64,000 nt of DNA, taken from Scilla litardierei. Taxonomy: Eukaryota; Streptophyta; Magnoliopsida; Asparagales; Asparagaceae. Below the pieces are notes generated by a model. It was not told the origin of the DNA and did not search any database. It was given only the letters and a program-made list of their open reading frames with translations. Position 1 is the stretch's first letter, and each line of letters begins with the position of its first letter. The DNA lies in assembly GCA_030789695.1 (NCBI GenBank), contig CM061142.1, positions 358,459,486 to 358,523,485 on the forward strand, given 5' to 3'. Below, piece after piece: positions 23,554 through 34,703 of this stretch. The position numbers and the translations under genes were made by a program.

Positions 23554-23565
23554 GACGCATGTGTC
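23554..23565 (+). other. LINE 3' stem-loop, copy 4 (compensated pair)
   Basis: GACG-CATG-TGTC in place of GGCG-CTTG-TGCC. The second stem pair is A-T instead of G-C, changed on both sides, so the fold is kept. Confidence 0.75.
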
Positions 23566-23653
23566 CTATCCCCTAGCCATTGTGTCTTGCACTCATTGAC
23601 TAACCACATTGTAACTTTTATCACTATCTAATATAGATGCTAACTTACTTTGC

Positions 23654-23672
23654 ATATATATATATATATATA
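23654..23672. repeat. (TA)n tail of LINE copy 4
   Basis: Short TA run after the LINE 3' UTR, and the start of the next Helitron. Confidence 0.85.
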
Positions 23673-24306
23673 ATATTAGAACACAACTGTTTTTGAATTC
23701 TAGGGCTGACTAGGACAAACAGGTTGATAGAAAGATGTCTTGGATTTAATCTTGAGGATTGAATGGTTGAGATGAGATTTTGTGGAAAGTTTTGGAGGGA
23801 GAAACATTTCTTTGGAAAAGACAATTTTTAGGGAAATAAAACTTTACGAGGAATAAAAATTTATGGGGAATTGGAGAGTGCATGCAATTAATGCATTTGG
23901 GAAAAAAAATTTTAACTTGCACTTAATGCTGCAGATCGAATGCTGTTGCAGATTGAATGATCTCTCTCTCAACGTGGAGCCCACCATCTCTTCGACGCAG
24001 GGGCAAAAAGATGAGAATAATTTCTCGCGCTGAAGGCGCCCACTAAATTTTTTACGCGAATTTGTTGTTTCGCTTCGAAGGCGCCCTCGCCAAATTTGTT
24101 GTTCTACGCCGAATTTGTTGTTCCGTTCAGAAGGCGCCTGCACCAAATTTGTTGTTTCGTGCCGAAGGCGCCTGTACCGCTAAATATTTTTACGCTAATT
24201 TGTTGTTCCACGTAATTTTGGCTGTAAAAATAATGTTTTGTGGAACAAAGATTTTGCGAGGGAAAATCTTAAATGAACCGTGCCCGTGGGCACGGGTAAT
24301 GACTAG
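23673..24306 (+). mobile_element. Non-autonomous Helitron
   Basis: The 3' end at 24278-24306 has the palindrome-like hairpin GTGCCCGTGGGCAC, then GGGTAATGACTAG. The inner part has the same GAAGGCGCC and AATTTGTTGTT minisatellite style as the type A Helitrons. The 5' end is inferred from shared sequence with the next element (TAGGGCTGACTAGGACAA). Confidence 0.7.
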
Positions 24307-24354
24307 TAAGAGTGTGTGTATATATATATGTATGTATATATATATATATATCTA

Positions 24355-24752
24355 TCTATATTACATTTGACAACTTTTTTGAATCCTAGGGCTGACTAGG
24401 ACAAGCTGATGTCATGCTGATGTATAAAGAGGTTGATAGAAGAATGGCTAGGATTTAATATTGGTAAAAGAAGGGTTGAGATGAGTGTTTGAAAAACCCA
24501 CCACTTTTTTTCTTTGGTTATCAAACCCCCCACAATCACTACATTTGCACAGAATACCACCTAGTTCCCCTTTTTGCTAAAAAATCCTCTCATTTCACTT
24601 TTTACCCACACAACATACACGCACACACACCCACACTTATGCACTTTCCCAATTCATTTTCGTGCCCCCTCACAATCACTACATTTGCACAGAATACCGA
24701 CACATTTCCATTTTTGCTATCGTCAATGAACCGAGGGCACGGGTTATGACTA

Positions 24753-24753
<1 letters not shown>
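24355..24753 (+). mobile_element. Short Helitron derivative, 399 bp
   Basis: It starts TCTATATTACATTTGACAAC and ends CACGGGTTATGACTAG at 24753. It shares the segment TAGGGCTGACTAGGACAA with the preceding element. One arm of the 3' hairpin is damaged (CCGAGGGCACGGG). Confidence 0.65.

Positions 24754-24780
<27 letters not shown>
24754..24780. repeat. (TG)n microsatellite
   Basis: Pure TG run directly after the Helitron 3' end. Confidence 0.9.
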
Positions 24781-24784
<4 letters not shown>

Positions 24785-25007
24785 ATAAACTGCCCAGTTA
24801 TCTTTTGATATTTCCATTTTAACACATCTTTAAAATAGAAATTACCATTTAAGTCTCTGTGTATTAAAGGCACATACCTTATCAGATACGTTAAAACTGA
24901 AATACCCAAAACTTAACGGATCATTTTTAATTGGGCTTAACTTTATTAGATAGTCTCTAATACATACTTATTCACATATAAGCCCAAGGTTAATTAATGA
25001 TCCAACA
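24781..25007 (-). mobile_element. Copia 3' LTR part (minus strand)
   Basis: On the minus strand the LTR starts TGTTGGATCATTAATTAACC at 25007, preceded by a purine-rich AAATGGAGAT. It runs toward lower coordinates until the TG run. It lies downstream of the RNase H remnant at 25560-25790. Confidence 0.55.
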
Positions 25008-25559
25008 ATCTCCATTTGGGTTATATGTGCATCCTTACAATTATGCTATGAAAAAATAACCGAATGAGCTCAACTTTGTTGTCTTTACCGAAATGTAACT
25101 TTTAACCAATCTGGTCCATCAATAAAACCTACAAAGATCAAAGCAGCCTTCGTTACAAATGTCGCAATTCTATCCATCAATGGTTATGTATGCCAATATA
25201 ACTGAAAGACGTGGATCATGATATGGACTTATTGCGTGGAAATTTCATGTAATGTGATCTTAACAAGCATATTTCTACCACATCCTCTCTTAAATCTTAG
25301 TGAGATTAAATCATACTAAAATCAGAGTGAAAATAAGCAAAAACTTTAGTTCTGCATAAAATAACCTTAAAATATCCACAAATTGAAACAACTGAAAATG
25401 TCTATATTTGAACACACAGAAAATAGAAACTTCCACTAAAGCAGAATATCCCCAATCGACATAACACCCATACGAGTAATGTGCTCATGAAACACTTTGG
25501 GTGTCAATCCCTAAATAAGGTGGATCCGCAATCATCTAGTTTGTTCTGATATGCTCTAT

Positions 25560-25790
25560 ATATAACTATCCACTTTGAACTCTTTTTGTAACAACTATAA
25601 TCTTGATGTCCATATACCTCGACTTCGTCGACATATTGTTATTGGAATATACAAATGTAGACTTATTGTCACAAAATAACTTAAGTGGTCTTTCAACACC
25701 ATCCACTATTCACAAACCCATGACAAAATTTCGCAGCCATGCTTTATGATTGGACGCCTCAAAACATGTTACGAACTCTAATGGTGGAAG
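25560..25790 (-). pseudogene. Copia RNase H remnant
   Basis: The minus strand reads EFVTCFEASNHKAWLRNFV, a TGA stop, IVDGVERPLKLFCDNKST, and then SRYMDIKIIVVTKRV. This is the C-terminal half of copia RNase H (Glu of the EF block, Asp of FCDN). Stops break it. It belongs with the LTR part at 24781-25007. The bases between (25008-25560) are the non-coding internal end. Confidence 0.8.
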
Positions 25791-25814
25791 ATGTTGGATC
25801 TTGTAGCTGGCAAG

Positions 25815-26016
25815 TGGATACTAGACGGGGTTGAATAATGTTATCCAAATAAAATCTTAACTTAAAATTAATCCCTCTAAGTTTCACCTAAAAATCAATT
25901 AGTATTGCCTAACGTGATTCTTAATCAACAAAATCTCAACTTACAAGTATATTAAGCAGCTAAAATTAAAACACAATTTGGATGTATGAAATAGTAGCAC
26001 AAGAGACAGAGAGCGC
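25815..26016. other. LTR-like remnant
   Basis: It starts CTAGACGGGGTTGAATAATG, resembling the segment at 27029 (CTAGAAGGGGGGTTGAATAG) inside the next LTR. It is probably an end piece of a related LTR. Confidence 0.35.
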
Positions 26017-26345
26017 CACTGGAAAATTGGACATTAGCCACGAACTATCCGTCACGAACAAAATCCGAGGCAAATGTTTAATCAGTTACTACAATTAGTC
26101 CGTGGATAATAATCCATAACTGATGACTAACATCCGCCAGGGAAATATCTGCCACACACAAATCTGTGGCAGATAGTGACCATCTGCCACGGAATTCCGT
26201 GGCAAATAACCATTTGCCATGGATAGATAATGGATGCAACCGTCACGGATATATCCGTGGGGGATGTGTACCTGTCCGTGGCAGTCGAGTGCGAAATTTT
26301 CCCCAAATTAGAGCGGGCGAGCGCGGGCTTACTAGATCGACGCCT
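26017..26345 (+). mobile_element. CACTA terminus, degenerate
   Basis: CACTGGAAAATTGGACATTA followed by GCCACG matches the start of the CACTA at 50177 (CACTACTGGAAAATTGGACA). Sub-terminal repeats of CCACGGA and CCGTGGC follow in both orientations, then a GC box GCGGGCGAGCGCGG whose reverse complement occurs near the right end of the same CACTA (56163 and 56263). No matching right end is visible. Confidence 0.75.
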
Positions 26346-26362
26346 ATATCTCTCTCTCCAAG

Positions 26363-26366
<4 letters not shown>

Positions 26367-26443
<77 letters not shown>
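26367..26443. repeat. (CT)n microsatellite
   Basis: CT run of about 77 bp between the CACTA terminus and the ALOG fragment. In the CACTA at 50177-56595 GA runs occupy the corresponding place, i.e. CT on the captured-gene strand. Confidence 0.95.
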
Positions 26444-26447
<4 letters not shown>

Positions 26448-26520
26448 CTATCGGCCCATGCCCACTCTCTCCGAGACACCTTGCTATCGACGTCTGACGG
26501 CCTCTCTCTCTCTCTCCGAG

Positions 26521-26950
26521 ACCCCAAGGTATGTCATCGAGTTCTTGAAGTTCCTGGACCAGTTCGGCAAGACCAATGTCCACTCCCCTGGCTGCACATT
26601 CTTTGGCCACCCTAACCCCCCTGACCCATGCCCCCTCAAACAGGCCTAGGGCTCCCTGGATGCACTCATCGGCTGCCTCCACTGCATATGAGGAGAACAG
26701 TGGCACCCCCCGAATCCAACCCCTTCCTCGCATGCTATCAGGATTTATCTCCGCGAGGACTGCGAGAGCCAGGCCAAGGCCAAAGGGTATCCCCTATGAG
26801 AAGAAGAAACGAAAGAGAACCACCACGTCTACCTCTGCCTCTGCCTCTGCCGTCGCTACTAGCGACGGATCATCGTCAACAGTAACAATTATGGCCTCCA
26901 GTAGAGGCAGTGCTGGGAGGGGTCCAGTTCTCATGCGCCGGTGGAGGTGA
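26521..26950 (+). pseudogene. Captured ALOG-domain gene fragment
   Basis: ALOG (LSH/G1-like) proteins are plant-specific nuclear regulators of organ development. The first frame reads [14 protein letters not shown], then [21 protein letters not shown], the core and zinc-ribbon part of the ALOG domain. After a TAG (about 26647) the homology continues as GSLDALIG, then AYEENSGTP in another frame, IYLREDCESQAKAKG in a third, and the nuclear signal PYEKKKRKRTT. At least one stop and three small shifts break it, including an extra C in a C run near 26708. The N-terminal part of the domain is missing. It sits directly behind a CACTA terminus, so capture by that element is the likely origin; the missing right end leaves this as inference. 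Confidence 0.85.
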
Positions 26951-26984
26951 CTCGTAATTTATTGTTTCTTTTTTCTTTTTGGAT

Positions 26985-28766
26985 TGTTAGGATTTTATAT
27001 ATGGTCCTTGGCTATGAGGAAAACACTAGAAGGGGGGTTGAATAGTGTTTATGCAATTTAAAAAGATAGTTACACCAAATTAAACTCCTAACCAACAATT
27101 AATGCGGAATGAAAGTAAACCCCAAAATGAAACAATGCAAATGCAAGGATGTTTCAAGGGTTCGGATTACCCAAGTCGCTTCCCGACTTGTGCTCGGTAA
27201 TCCTACGTCCCTTCCACCCAGATACCATCGAATACTCAAGTTAGAACCCTAACTAAAAACCAATTTGTAGCAACCCTACAAGTGAAATCAAAATACACTC
27301 GATGTCCTTGACTCCCACAACTTGGGAGCAAGCAAATCACTCTCACAACCCAAGAGTAAATCAAATAGGGAAAGTTATGAAATATGAAATTAAACAACAC
27401 TTACAATCACCTATGCCTTGAAGTATAATTTGAAGGAGAGTGTGTTGACTCTCTTGGAAGATAGGAAAGCCCTTTATCTTGACTGCACCAAATGCCTAGA
27501 AGATTTCTCTTTGGTTCTAGGTTGGAGAGTAAGAGATGAAAGATAGGAATTCTAGGGCTTTTGGATTTTGAGAGATTTGATCTTGAAAGAATGAAAGCTT
27601 GAATGTTTGAGTGAGTTGCTAACAAAATGAGTAACCTCTCAATGGAATAGTATAGGCTTCCTTTATAGTTTTCTCAAACCCTTCAAACAGAATCCCCAAA
27701 TACCCCTTTGAAATCCGTGAAAAAAAGATCAACAGATAGAATCTGCGCACGCGACAGTCCACTGTTGAACAAAACATAGTCGACTGCTGCACTGTGACAG
27801 AGGGTAGGTGAGAATTCAAACTGTAACATACCACGTGGACAGTCGACTGATAAGGAGTAGACAGTCGATTGCTAAACCAACAGGCGACTGTAAATCCTTC
27901 TACAGGAGACTGGCCATAATCTGGGTAAGTTGAGACAATCTCAGAAAAGTTTGGGAATACAGGACATGCGACTGATGAAGAGAAGACAGTCGATTGTAAA
28001 TCCAACAGGCGACTGTAATTCCTTCTAAAGATGATTGTCACAAACCCTGACATTTTCCAAAGAGTTGAGTCTGTAAAGAGGCTCAAAGACAGACGACTGT
28101 TGAAGCATTGATAGTCGACTGTGCCATTGGACAGTCGACTGTAAATGCAACATCAGTCGATTGGCCTGATCAAACTTAGTATAAGTTTGGGCTGAAGATA
28201 GACAGACGACTGACTAAAAATCATAGTCGACTGTCTCTTGGACATGCGCCTGTGAAATGTACAGCAGTCGCTCGATAGAGTTAAAGCTTAGAAGCCCAAA
28301 AACTAACTGATTAAGTATGTGCATAATAGGCGACTGTAGAACAAAACACAGTCAACTTTTTTAAGACAGGAGACTGTAAATCGTTCAGCAGTCGACTGTT
28401 GAAAACATGACATGCATATTCTTGATAGAAATGAATTGGAGTCTAAAGAAAGTTGAACTAATGATTTCCTAAGACTGAAATGAAGATGTGTGTGTGCTCC
28501 AACATAGTTCTACTTCTAAGCTACATAATAGAAGAGAAAAAGAAGATTACATTTGTAGAACTCTCTCTTCTATCCACCGTATGAGCTTAAAGTCTTCTAG
28601 GACTTCAATCACCATCTTTGATCATCCAATCCACTTCCTTTGCTTTCATTGATCTTTGGGTGCCATCCATTGTTAATTGATCTTCATGACATGCTTAGGC
28701 AATGGATTAACTGCAAACAGGGGATTAGTCACAAGTATTTATGTTTGATCATCATTAACACCAAGT
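26985..28766 (-). mobile_element. Solo-like LTR with palindrome array
   Basis: On the minus strand the segment starts TGTTAATGATGATCAAACAT (about 28766) and ends near 26985-27030, where it has CTATTCAACCCCCCTTCTAG. Both ends resemble the LTR of the element at 34704 (start TGTTGAGTATTGATTC with GATGAGCAAACATAAATA, end CTATTCACCCCCCTCTAG). Size is about 1.75 kb. No primer site, coding part or clear target duplication was found, so it may be a solo LTR; the lower boundary is uncertain. Confidence 0.55.
27740..28400. repeat. Array of CAGTCGACTG-type palindromes in LTR
   Basis: About 20 copies of a palindromic motif (CAGTCGACTG, GGCGACTGTAAATCC and variants) are spaced 15-60 bp apart inside the LTR. 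It parallels the ACCGACTAGT arrays in the LTRs of the element at 34704. Confidence 0.75.
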
Positions 28767-28808
28767 AGGGAGAATCCAATACTTAACATTTTAGTTATAG
28801 CTGAATGT

Positions 28809-28925
28809 TGTGAATAGGCCCATTGGGCCCATTGGGTATCCACCCACAATTGAATGCTATATATATGAGGGCAGGGGGCTCCTAACCCCCTACACCTTTT
28901 ACCCTACGCTTTTCCCTTCATAACA
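28809..28925 (+). repeat. Copia 5' LTR, 117 bp
   Basis: It starts TGTGAATAGGCCC, with TATA stretch CTATATATATGAGGG at about 28858-28872, and ends near CTTCATAACA. AACACGTTATCAACA at its end is shared with the minus-strand fragment near 4350. Confidence 0.8.
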
Positions 28926-30206
28926 CGTTATCAACAATAATCTGCTCGAAGGAAAAAAGACGATGGCTCTCAAGGAGGAGTTCATCCCCAACGTCATTTT
29001 TAAGAAGTTCTTGTTCTTCTCAATGGGAAGCGTAAAGGGTATCCTTCATCGACCGTCGTCTAGATTCCATAGCCGAATCTAGAATGTAAATCCTCAATTT
29101 TTTTAGATCTAGACTTGCTTTTCCTGTAGATCTGCATGTTTTAGATCGCGTAGTTCATGAACACGGTAAAAATCAATTTTTTTAGATCCGCATGTCTAAA
29201 AACATTTTAAAAAAATTGATTTTTTAATGATCCATGACCGCGCCCTAAAGGCGCGGTGGCCGTGCCTTCGTGTACAGCCATGCCATGCTTAAAAGGGCGC
29301 GACCAGCCGCGCCCTGTAGGAGCGGCCAGGCTGCGCCGCACCCTGCAGGCGCCGCCGGCCGCACCCACAGGGCGCGGCCAGACGATGTGGCGGCCGCCGT
29401 GGGCCCCCCTTCCTCTCCCTAGGGTTTTTTGAACCCTAGCCCTTATCGGGCCTTTTTTGGGGGGAGGCCCATTAACTCTTTTTGGTTGTTTTTTTGCCCT
29501 AAAGCCCGAAAATTAGCCTATTTTTTCACAAAAATTTCTTTTTAAATTATTTGGGCCTCTAAAGCCCACTAATTAAAAAATATTTAATTGTGATAGAGTT
29601 AGGCAAAAAAATAAATAAAGATACAAAATGGAACATAATTACATGTTTTAAATGTTAGAGATTTGAGCACACACTTCACTTGTTAGATTATTTTTAAATC
29701 TATGCATGTGATGTCATATATCTGTGTGGTGGTATATAATACCTGCGTGGTTGTATATGTATATAATACCTGCATGGTTGTATATGTATATAATATCTGC
29801 GTGGTTGTATATGTATATAATATCTGCATGGAAGTGCTATTAGACTATGTTTTTAGGAATCAGCTAGGTTTCAGACACTTTTCCATTTCTCTGCAATTTT
29901 TTCATTTTTGAGAGAACTTGTATGTTAGGTTATAAATGTAAAAGTCAAAGCTGAAGGACCACCCCATGGAGATGAAGGCGCTAGCATAAACAGAAAGGGG
30001 CTTTTTCTTAAAGTTCCCAAGTTTTCTTTATTTTATGCACTTTTTTATTTATGGGATGTATCTTCGGACATTTTCTTTTTCTTTTTAGTGCTCAGCTGGC
30101 TGATCCCCGCAGTTCTAAATTAATTTTTTGTTTATATTAAATGTGTGGATGTTTAACTTTAATAGTCAAATAATTCATGTTATTTTTATGTTGCTAGATT
30201 GCACAG
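28926..30206 (+). other. Copia leader, non-coding
   Basis: There is no coding signature. It includes a GC-rich part at 29235-29420 with GGCGCGGCC-type repeats, and a 27-bp tandem repeat at 29725-29835. Confidence 0.6.
29725..29835 (+). repeat. 27-bp tandem repeat, about 4 units
   Basis: Units of the type GTATATAATACCTGCGTGGT plus TGTATAT, period 27 bp, so a reading frame through them repeats every 9 residues. Confidence 0.8.
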
Positions 30207-31130
30207 ATGGCCAGACGTGCTAATATTGATTTCTCGGTCCTGAAGGCCGATGGGTCGAACTATTTGAGTTGGCAGCTGGACCTGAAGTTCCACCTGCACT
30301 CTCATGGATTCAATCTAACACCCACAGCAAAGGTAACAATTAGTACTGCCACAATTGAAAAGGATGCTTCCATAGAAGCCCCTACTTAGAAGAAGTTTCT
30401 GATATACTTGAGGCGAAAGCCATTATTTATATCAGAAAACACTTAGATTCGACCCTGAAGGACGAGTATCTTATTGTAGAGGATCCCTATAAGCTATGGA
30501 TCGCACTTGAGGAGAGGTACAGACATCAAAGGGATGTCATACTCCCTCTTTCACAGTACGAGTGGACTCACCTCCGCATACAGGATTACAAATCCGTAGC
30601 AGATTATAACTCAGGATTATTCCAAATCACCTCACGCCTGAAGTTGTGTGGTGAGAATGTGCCTGAGAAGATGTTGTTAGAGAAGACGTTTACGTCTTTT
30701 CATGATAAGGACATGATCCTCATGCAATAGTACCGTGAATGAAAGTTCACAAAGTACTCTGATCTGCTCTCAAGCCTACTATTGGCTGAACAGAACAGAG
30801 AGTTGTTGATTGCCACTCACAATCTATGCCCTCCTGGCTCCACTTCACTTCCACCTACTGCAGAGGTACATTTCCAGTCTTCCCAGAAGAAGAAGATGGA
30901 TAAGGAAGGCAAAGTTCCAGAAATGGAAAGAACTGAAGCAGCGGAAAAAGGCTACTCCTCAGGCTCCTCCCCAGAACCAGAAGTTTGGGGCAAAGAAGCA
31001 ACAATGAACGCCTAATAAAGGTGGTCCTCCCAAGAAAGACTGGGAGGATAAATTCTCTAGATGCGGAATGACTGGCCATTGGCCCAGAAACTGTCGCACA
31101 TCCAGACACCTACATGACATCTACTAGGCA
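30207..31130 (+). pseudogene. Copia gag, broken
   Basis: The gag starts at 30207 with MARRANIDFSVLKADGSNYL, the usual copia gag opening. A stop at 30387-30389 and a shift follow. The rest (30390-31130) still shows YKLWIALEERY, QYEWTHLRIQDYKSVADYNS and LLEKTF, typical of the UBN2-type gag. A zinc knuckle near 31050 reads FSRCGMTGHWPRNC, in which the first of the four metal ligands (Cys) has become Ser. The end is near 31125. Confidence 0.85.
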
Positions 31131-31377
31131 AGTCTCAAGCCTCATGTTGAGACAAACTTGATAGATGGGGCAGCGTTACCAGCTACTGCATGGAATCCAG
31201 AAGATTTCATGAATGACAACACCTTGTAGTCATGGACCATCTGTATCTTACTTTCTAGCATTGTATCTTATTTTATGTCTTTCTATTCCATGTTAGCTAC
31301 TTTGTTTGTCAGCTTTTAAATATTAATGAAAGTATTCTCTTTTCGTAGTATTTATTGAATGATTTTCATTTTTAGAT

Positions 31378-31740
31378 ATGGAATCTATATGCCTAGTGGA
31401 CAATGCGTCAACATACTCTATTATTTAGTGTATAGACTACTTTATGAGCATTGGTAGTTACTCTGGTCCATTGAAAACAATCTCAGGACCAGCTGACAAA
31501 TAGAAGGATCAGTGGAAGCAATCATTTTGCTCCCAATGACACACATATTAAACTTAAAGATGCGCTATACTCACCTAAATCGATCCGAAATCCTCTAAGT
31601 TTTAAAGATATCCGTTTAAACGGGTATCACTTAGAGACGGTCGAGAATAATAAAAAAGAATTCTTGCACGTAACGTCTCTTACAAATGGTATAAAAAACA
31701 TTGTGGAACGTATCGAGGGACTCCCCACAGGTCTTTACTA
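31378..31740 (+). pseudogene. Copia protease remnant
   Basis: The block ICLVDNASTYSII holds the copia protease active-site pattern (D-N-A-S-T for the usual D-S-G-A-[ST]). It is followed by a stop at 31426-31428 and others. Confidence 0.6.
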
Positions 31741-31846
31741 GACAAGTATTCACTCTCCAGAAGTATACATGACGGAGCACCTGCAGTACCCTCAAATACC
31801 AGAATTCCAACGCTGGTATAGTAGACTGTGATACCCTAGATCTGTT

Positions 31847-32446
31847 ATGATGTACTGCATCATAAATAGATCAAGGGGTATAAATTTGAAGAACCTGAAG
31901 ATTCTTCAAAAAGGCAATTTCCCATGCCCATCCTGTTACAATGGTAAACTAATAACGAGACCCCCTCCACTTAAAGTGGACTTGGAGTCTCCTAACTTTC
32001 TGGAGAGAATCCATGGGGATATTTGTGGGCATATACACCAATTAAGTGGTCCCTTTATGTACATTATGGTCCTGATAGACGCATCTAATAAGTGGTCACA
32101 TGTGTGTCTACTGTCCACCCATAACTTGGCATTTTCTAAGCTTTTAGCTCTGATAATCAAGTTACAGGCCCACTTCATCGATCAACAGATAAAGAAACTT
32201 CGTCTGGATAATGCGGGGGAGTTTACATCACAAGTTTTTCTAGGCTATTGCCAAGCATCGGGCATTGAAGTTGAACATCATGTAGCACATGTTCACACCC
32301 AAAATGGGTTAGCAGAATCTCTAATAAAGAAACTGCAATGGATTGCTCGTCCATTACTACTTCAATCCCAGTTGCCGGTGAATGCATGGAGTCATGCAAT
32401 ATTACATGATGCATCTTTAATAAACTACAGACCCTTTGAAGGTTAG
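31847..32446 (+). pseudogene. Copia integrase core
   Basis: It has the end of the zinc domain (CPSCYNGK), then the catalytic D-D-E residues in HGDICG, RLDNAGEF and NGLAESLIK. The open frame is 199 residues and then stops. A degenerate C-terminal part continues to about 33290 in several frames. Integrase joins the cDNA to host DNA. This is a fragment, as gag-proximal and C-terminal parts are in other frames. Confidence 0.85.
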
Positions 32447-33159
32447 TCATCTTGTCATATGCAATTAGCACTTGGAGTACCACCAATTGTCTCACATTTG
32501 AGAATATTTGGTTATGCAGTATACGTCCTCATAGTACCACGACAAAGGACAAAGATGTGTCCATAACGTCGTCTAGGTATTTATATTGGGTTTGACAACC
32601 CTCCATAATAAGATTCCTAGAACCCATTATAGGAGACGTTTTCAAGGCAGGTCTAGAAGATTGTGAATTTGATGAAACATCATTTCCAAAACTATGCTTA
32701 CAAACCAAGAAGCCTGAAGCTTCAGAGAGTATCTCCTGGGATACATAGAAATTAAGTCATTTTGATCCGCCTACAAGTCAGTGTGAGGAGGAGGTCCTGA
32801 AGATTATCTATATACATAACACTATCCATTCCTTGCAGGACAAATTTACTGACAACCACAAGATTGTCAGATCACACGTCCCTGCTATTAACACTCCATC
32901 TAGGATTGACATACCACAAAATGGATGCAATTCGGCTGCCGCAGAAATGGTTGGACCTCTTAAAAAGAGAGGATGACCACCGAGATCCAAGGATCAAGTC
33001 ACTCGAACGAGTAGGACCCTTGGCAATGGTCAAACGATACCACCACAGGATGCTACTATAAGCCATGCTCCTACATCTCTCCAAAACTCACAAAGAGAGG
33101 AAAACTCGGGAGAAAGTGAAGTTTCGATACATTATGTACGAACTAGGGAGTATTGGGAC

Positions 33160-34077
33160 AGAAAGAGCACCATTATAGATGACACATTTGCGTGCAATAT
33201 TGCCATCAACGTCGCATACTGCGACGATGATATTGAACCACACTCTCCGACAAAATGTCAAAGCAGAGATGATTGGCCAAAGTGGAAAGCAGCAATAGGA
33301 GTGGAGTTGGACTCACTCACAAAACGCAAGGTCTTCGGACCAATTGTCCATGCACCAAAAGGTGTAAAACCTGTGGGTTATAAATGGGTATTTGTTAGAA
33401 AAAGAAATGAACAGAACGAGATGGTTCGCTACAAAGCAAGGCTTATAGCGCATGGTTTTTACCCAACATCCAGGGGTGGATTTTGATGCCACATACTTCC
33501 TAGTCATGGACGCGATCACCTTCTGATTACTTATTTCTTAACAGCTCAAAAAGGTTTGGATATGCAGCTTATGGATGTCGTGACTGCATACCTATATGGC
33601 AATTTAGACCGAGACATCTTTATGAGATTACTTGACAGTTATTCTTTGCCTGCAGCATTAAAAGAGAGACAACATGACGTCTACTCAGTGAAACTACAAA
33701 GATCATTATATGGTCTGAAACAATCTGGAAGGATGTGGTATAACAGACTGAGAGAATTCCTTGTGAAGCAAGGGTTTGCAAATGATCTAGTCTGTCCTTG
33801 CATCTTTATTAGAGCAAAGGCAACAAGATTTGTCATTATAGCCATCTATGTGGACGACTTGAACCTCATCGGATCTCCTGGAGAGATCATTGAGATTTCT
33901 AGAAGCTTGACAGAAACTTTCGAGATGAAAGACATCAGAAAGTCAAACTTCTGTTTAGGTCTCCAAATAGAACATCTTAATGATGGGATCTTGTTACATC
34001 AGTCAACTTATACATTGAACTTATTGAAAAGTTTCAAATGGATAAGTGACACCCACTCAGTACCCCTATGGTCGTGA
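33160..34077 (+). pseudogene. Copia reverse transcriptase
   Basis: The RT start is DDWPKWKAAIGVELDSL, then GYKWVFVRKRN and YKARLIAHGF (33301-33486). A frameshift near 33470 and a stop are followed by the second half (33556-34077) with MDVVTAYLYGNL, RSLYGLKQSGRMWY and the catalytic YVDD motif (33850). The frame then shifts at about 34068 into RNase H. Confidence 0.9.
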
Positions 34078-34703
34078 GATCATTGGATGTTCATAAAGAC
34101 CACTTCCGATCGCTGGAAGAGGGGGATGAAGTACTAGGCCTTGAAGTGCCTTATTTAAGTGCTATTGGTGCACTCTTTTTCCTGGCTAATTACACTCGCC
34201 CTGACATAGCATTTGCAGTCAACTTATTAGCCAGATATAGTGCTGTACCTACACAGCGGCACTGGGCCGGAGTTAAGCATCTTCTGTGCTACCTCAAGGG
34301 TCCATAGACTTAGATCTATTCTACAGGAAAGGGGCAACAACAGTTGTAGTTGGTTATGCTGATGCAGGTTACAGATCCGATCCTCATACAGAGAAGTGTC
34401 AGATCGGATACATGTTCACTTATGGCGGCACTGCCATATCTTGAAGATCTGTGAAGCAGACCATGACAACCATCTCATCCACATATTCAGAACTTCAAGC
34501 AATCCATGAAGCAAGTAAAGAGAGCTTCTGGCTACGTTTTGTGATCCAACACATTCTCACCTCTACCGACCTGAAGCCCGGTGTTCTTGAGCCTACTACA
34601 ATCTATGAAGACAATGCAGCATGTATTGCCCAGCTACAGAACGACTACATCAAAGGCGACAAGACGAAGCATATCTCTTCCAAGTTCTTCTGGACGCATG
34701 ACA
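34068..34703 (+). pseudogene. Copia RNase H, first part
   Basis: The RNase H linker (VPYLSAIGALFFLANYTRPD) is followed after a stop at 34306 by GYADAGYRSDP, SELQAIHEASKE and YEDNAAC, holding Asp, Glu and Asp of the active site. A TGA at 34442 breaks it. The coding stops at SKFFWTHD, where the LTR element at 34704 is inserted; the reading continues at 41594 with LQKQKHIEV. Confidence 0.9.

Larger units (their letters stand above)
17698..23653 (+). mobile_element. LINE (L1-type), near full length, copy 4
   Basis: About 5.95 kb with ORF1, ORF2 and a 3' UTR holding the conserved terminal hairpin, flanked by (TA)n on both sides (17613-17690 and 23654-23672). It is the most complete LINE in the window and the reference against which the other three can be read. 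ORF2 carries one large frameshift at a G run, two in-frame stops and two small deletions, so the copy is not autonomous as it stands. Confidence 0.9.

Noticed and set aside
27740..28400. CRISPR-like array
   Set aside because: Units are palindromic, variable and irregularly spaced, within a plant LTR.
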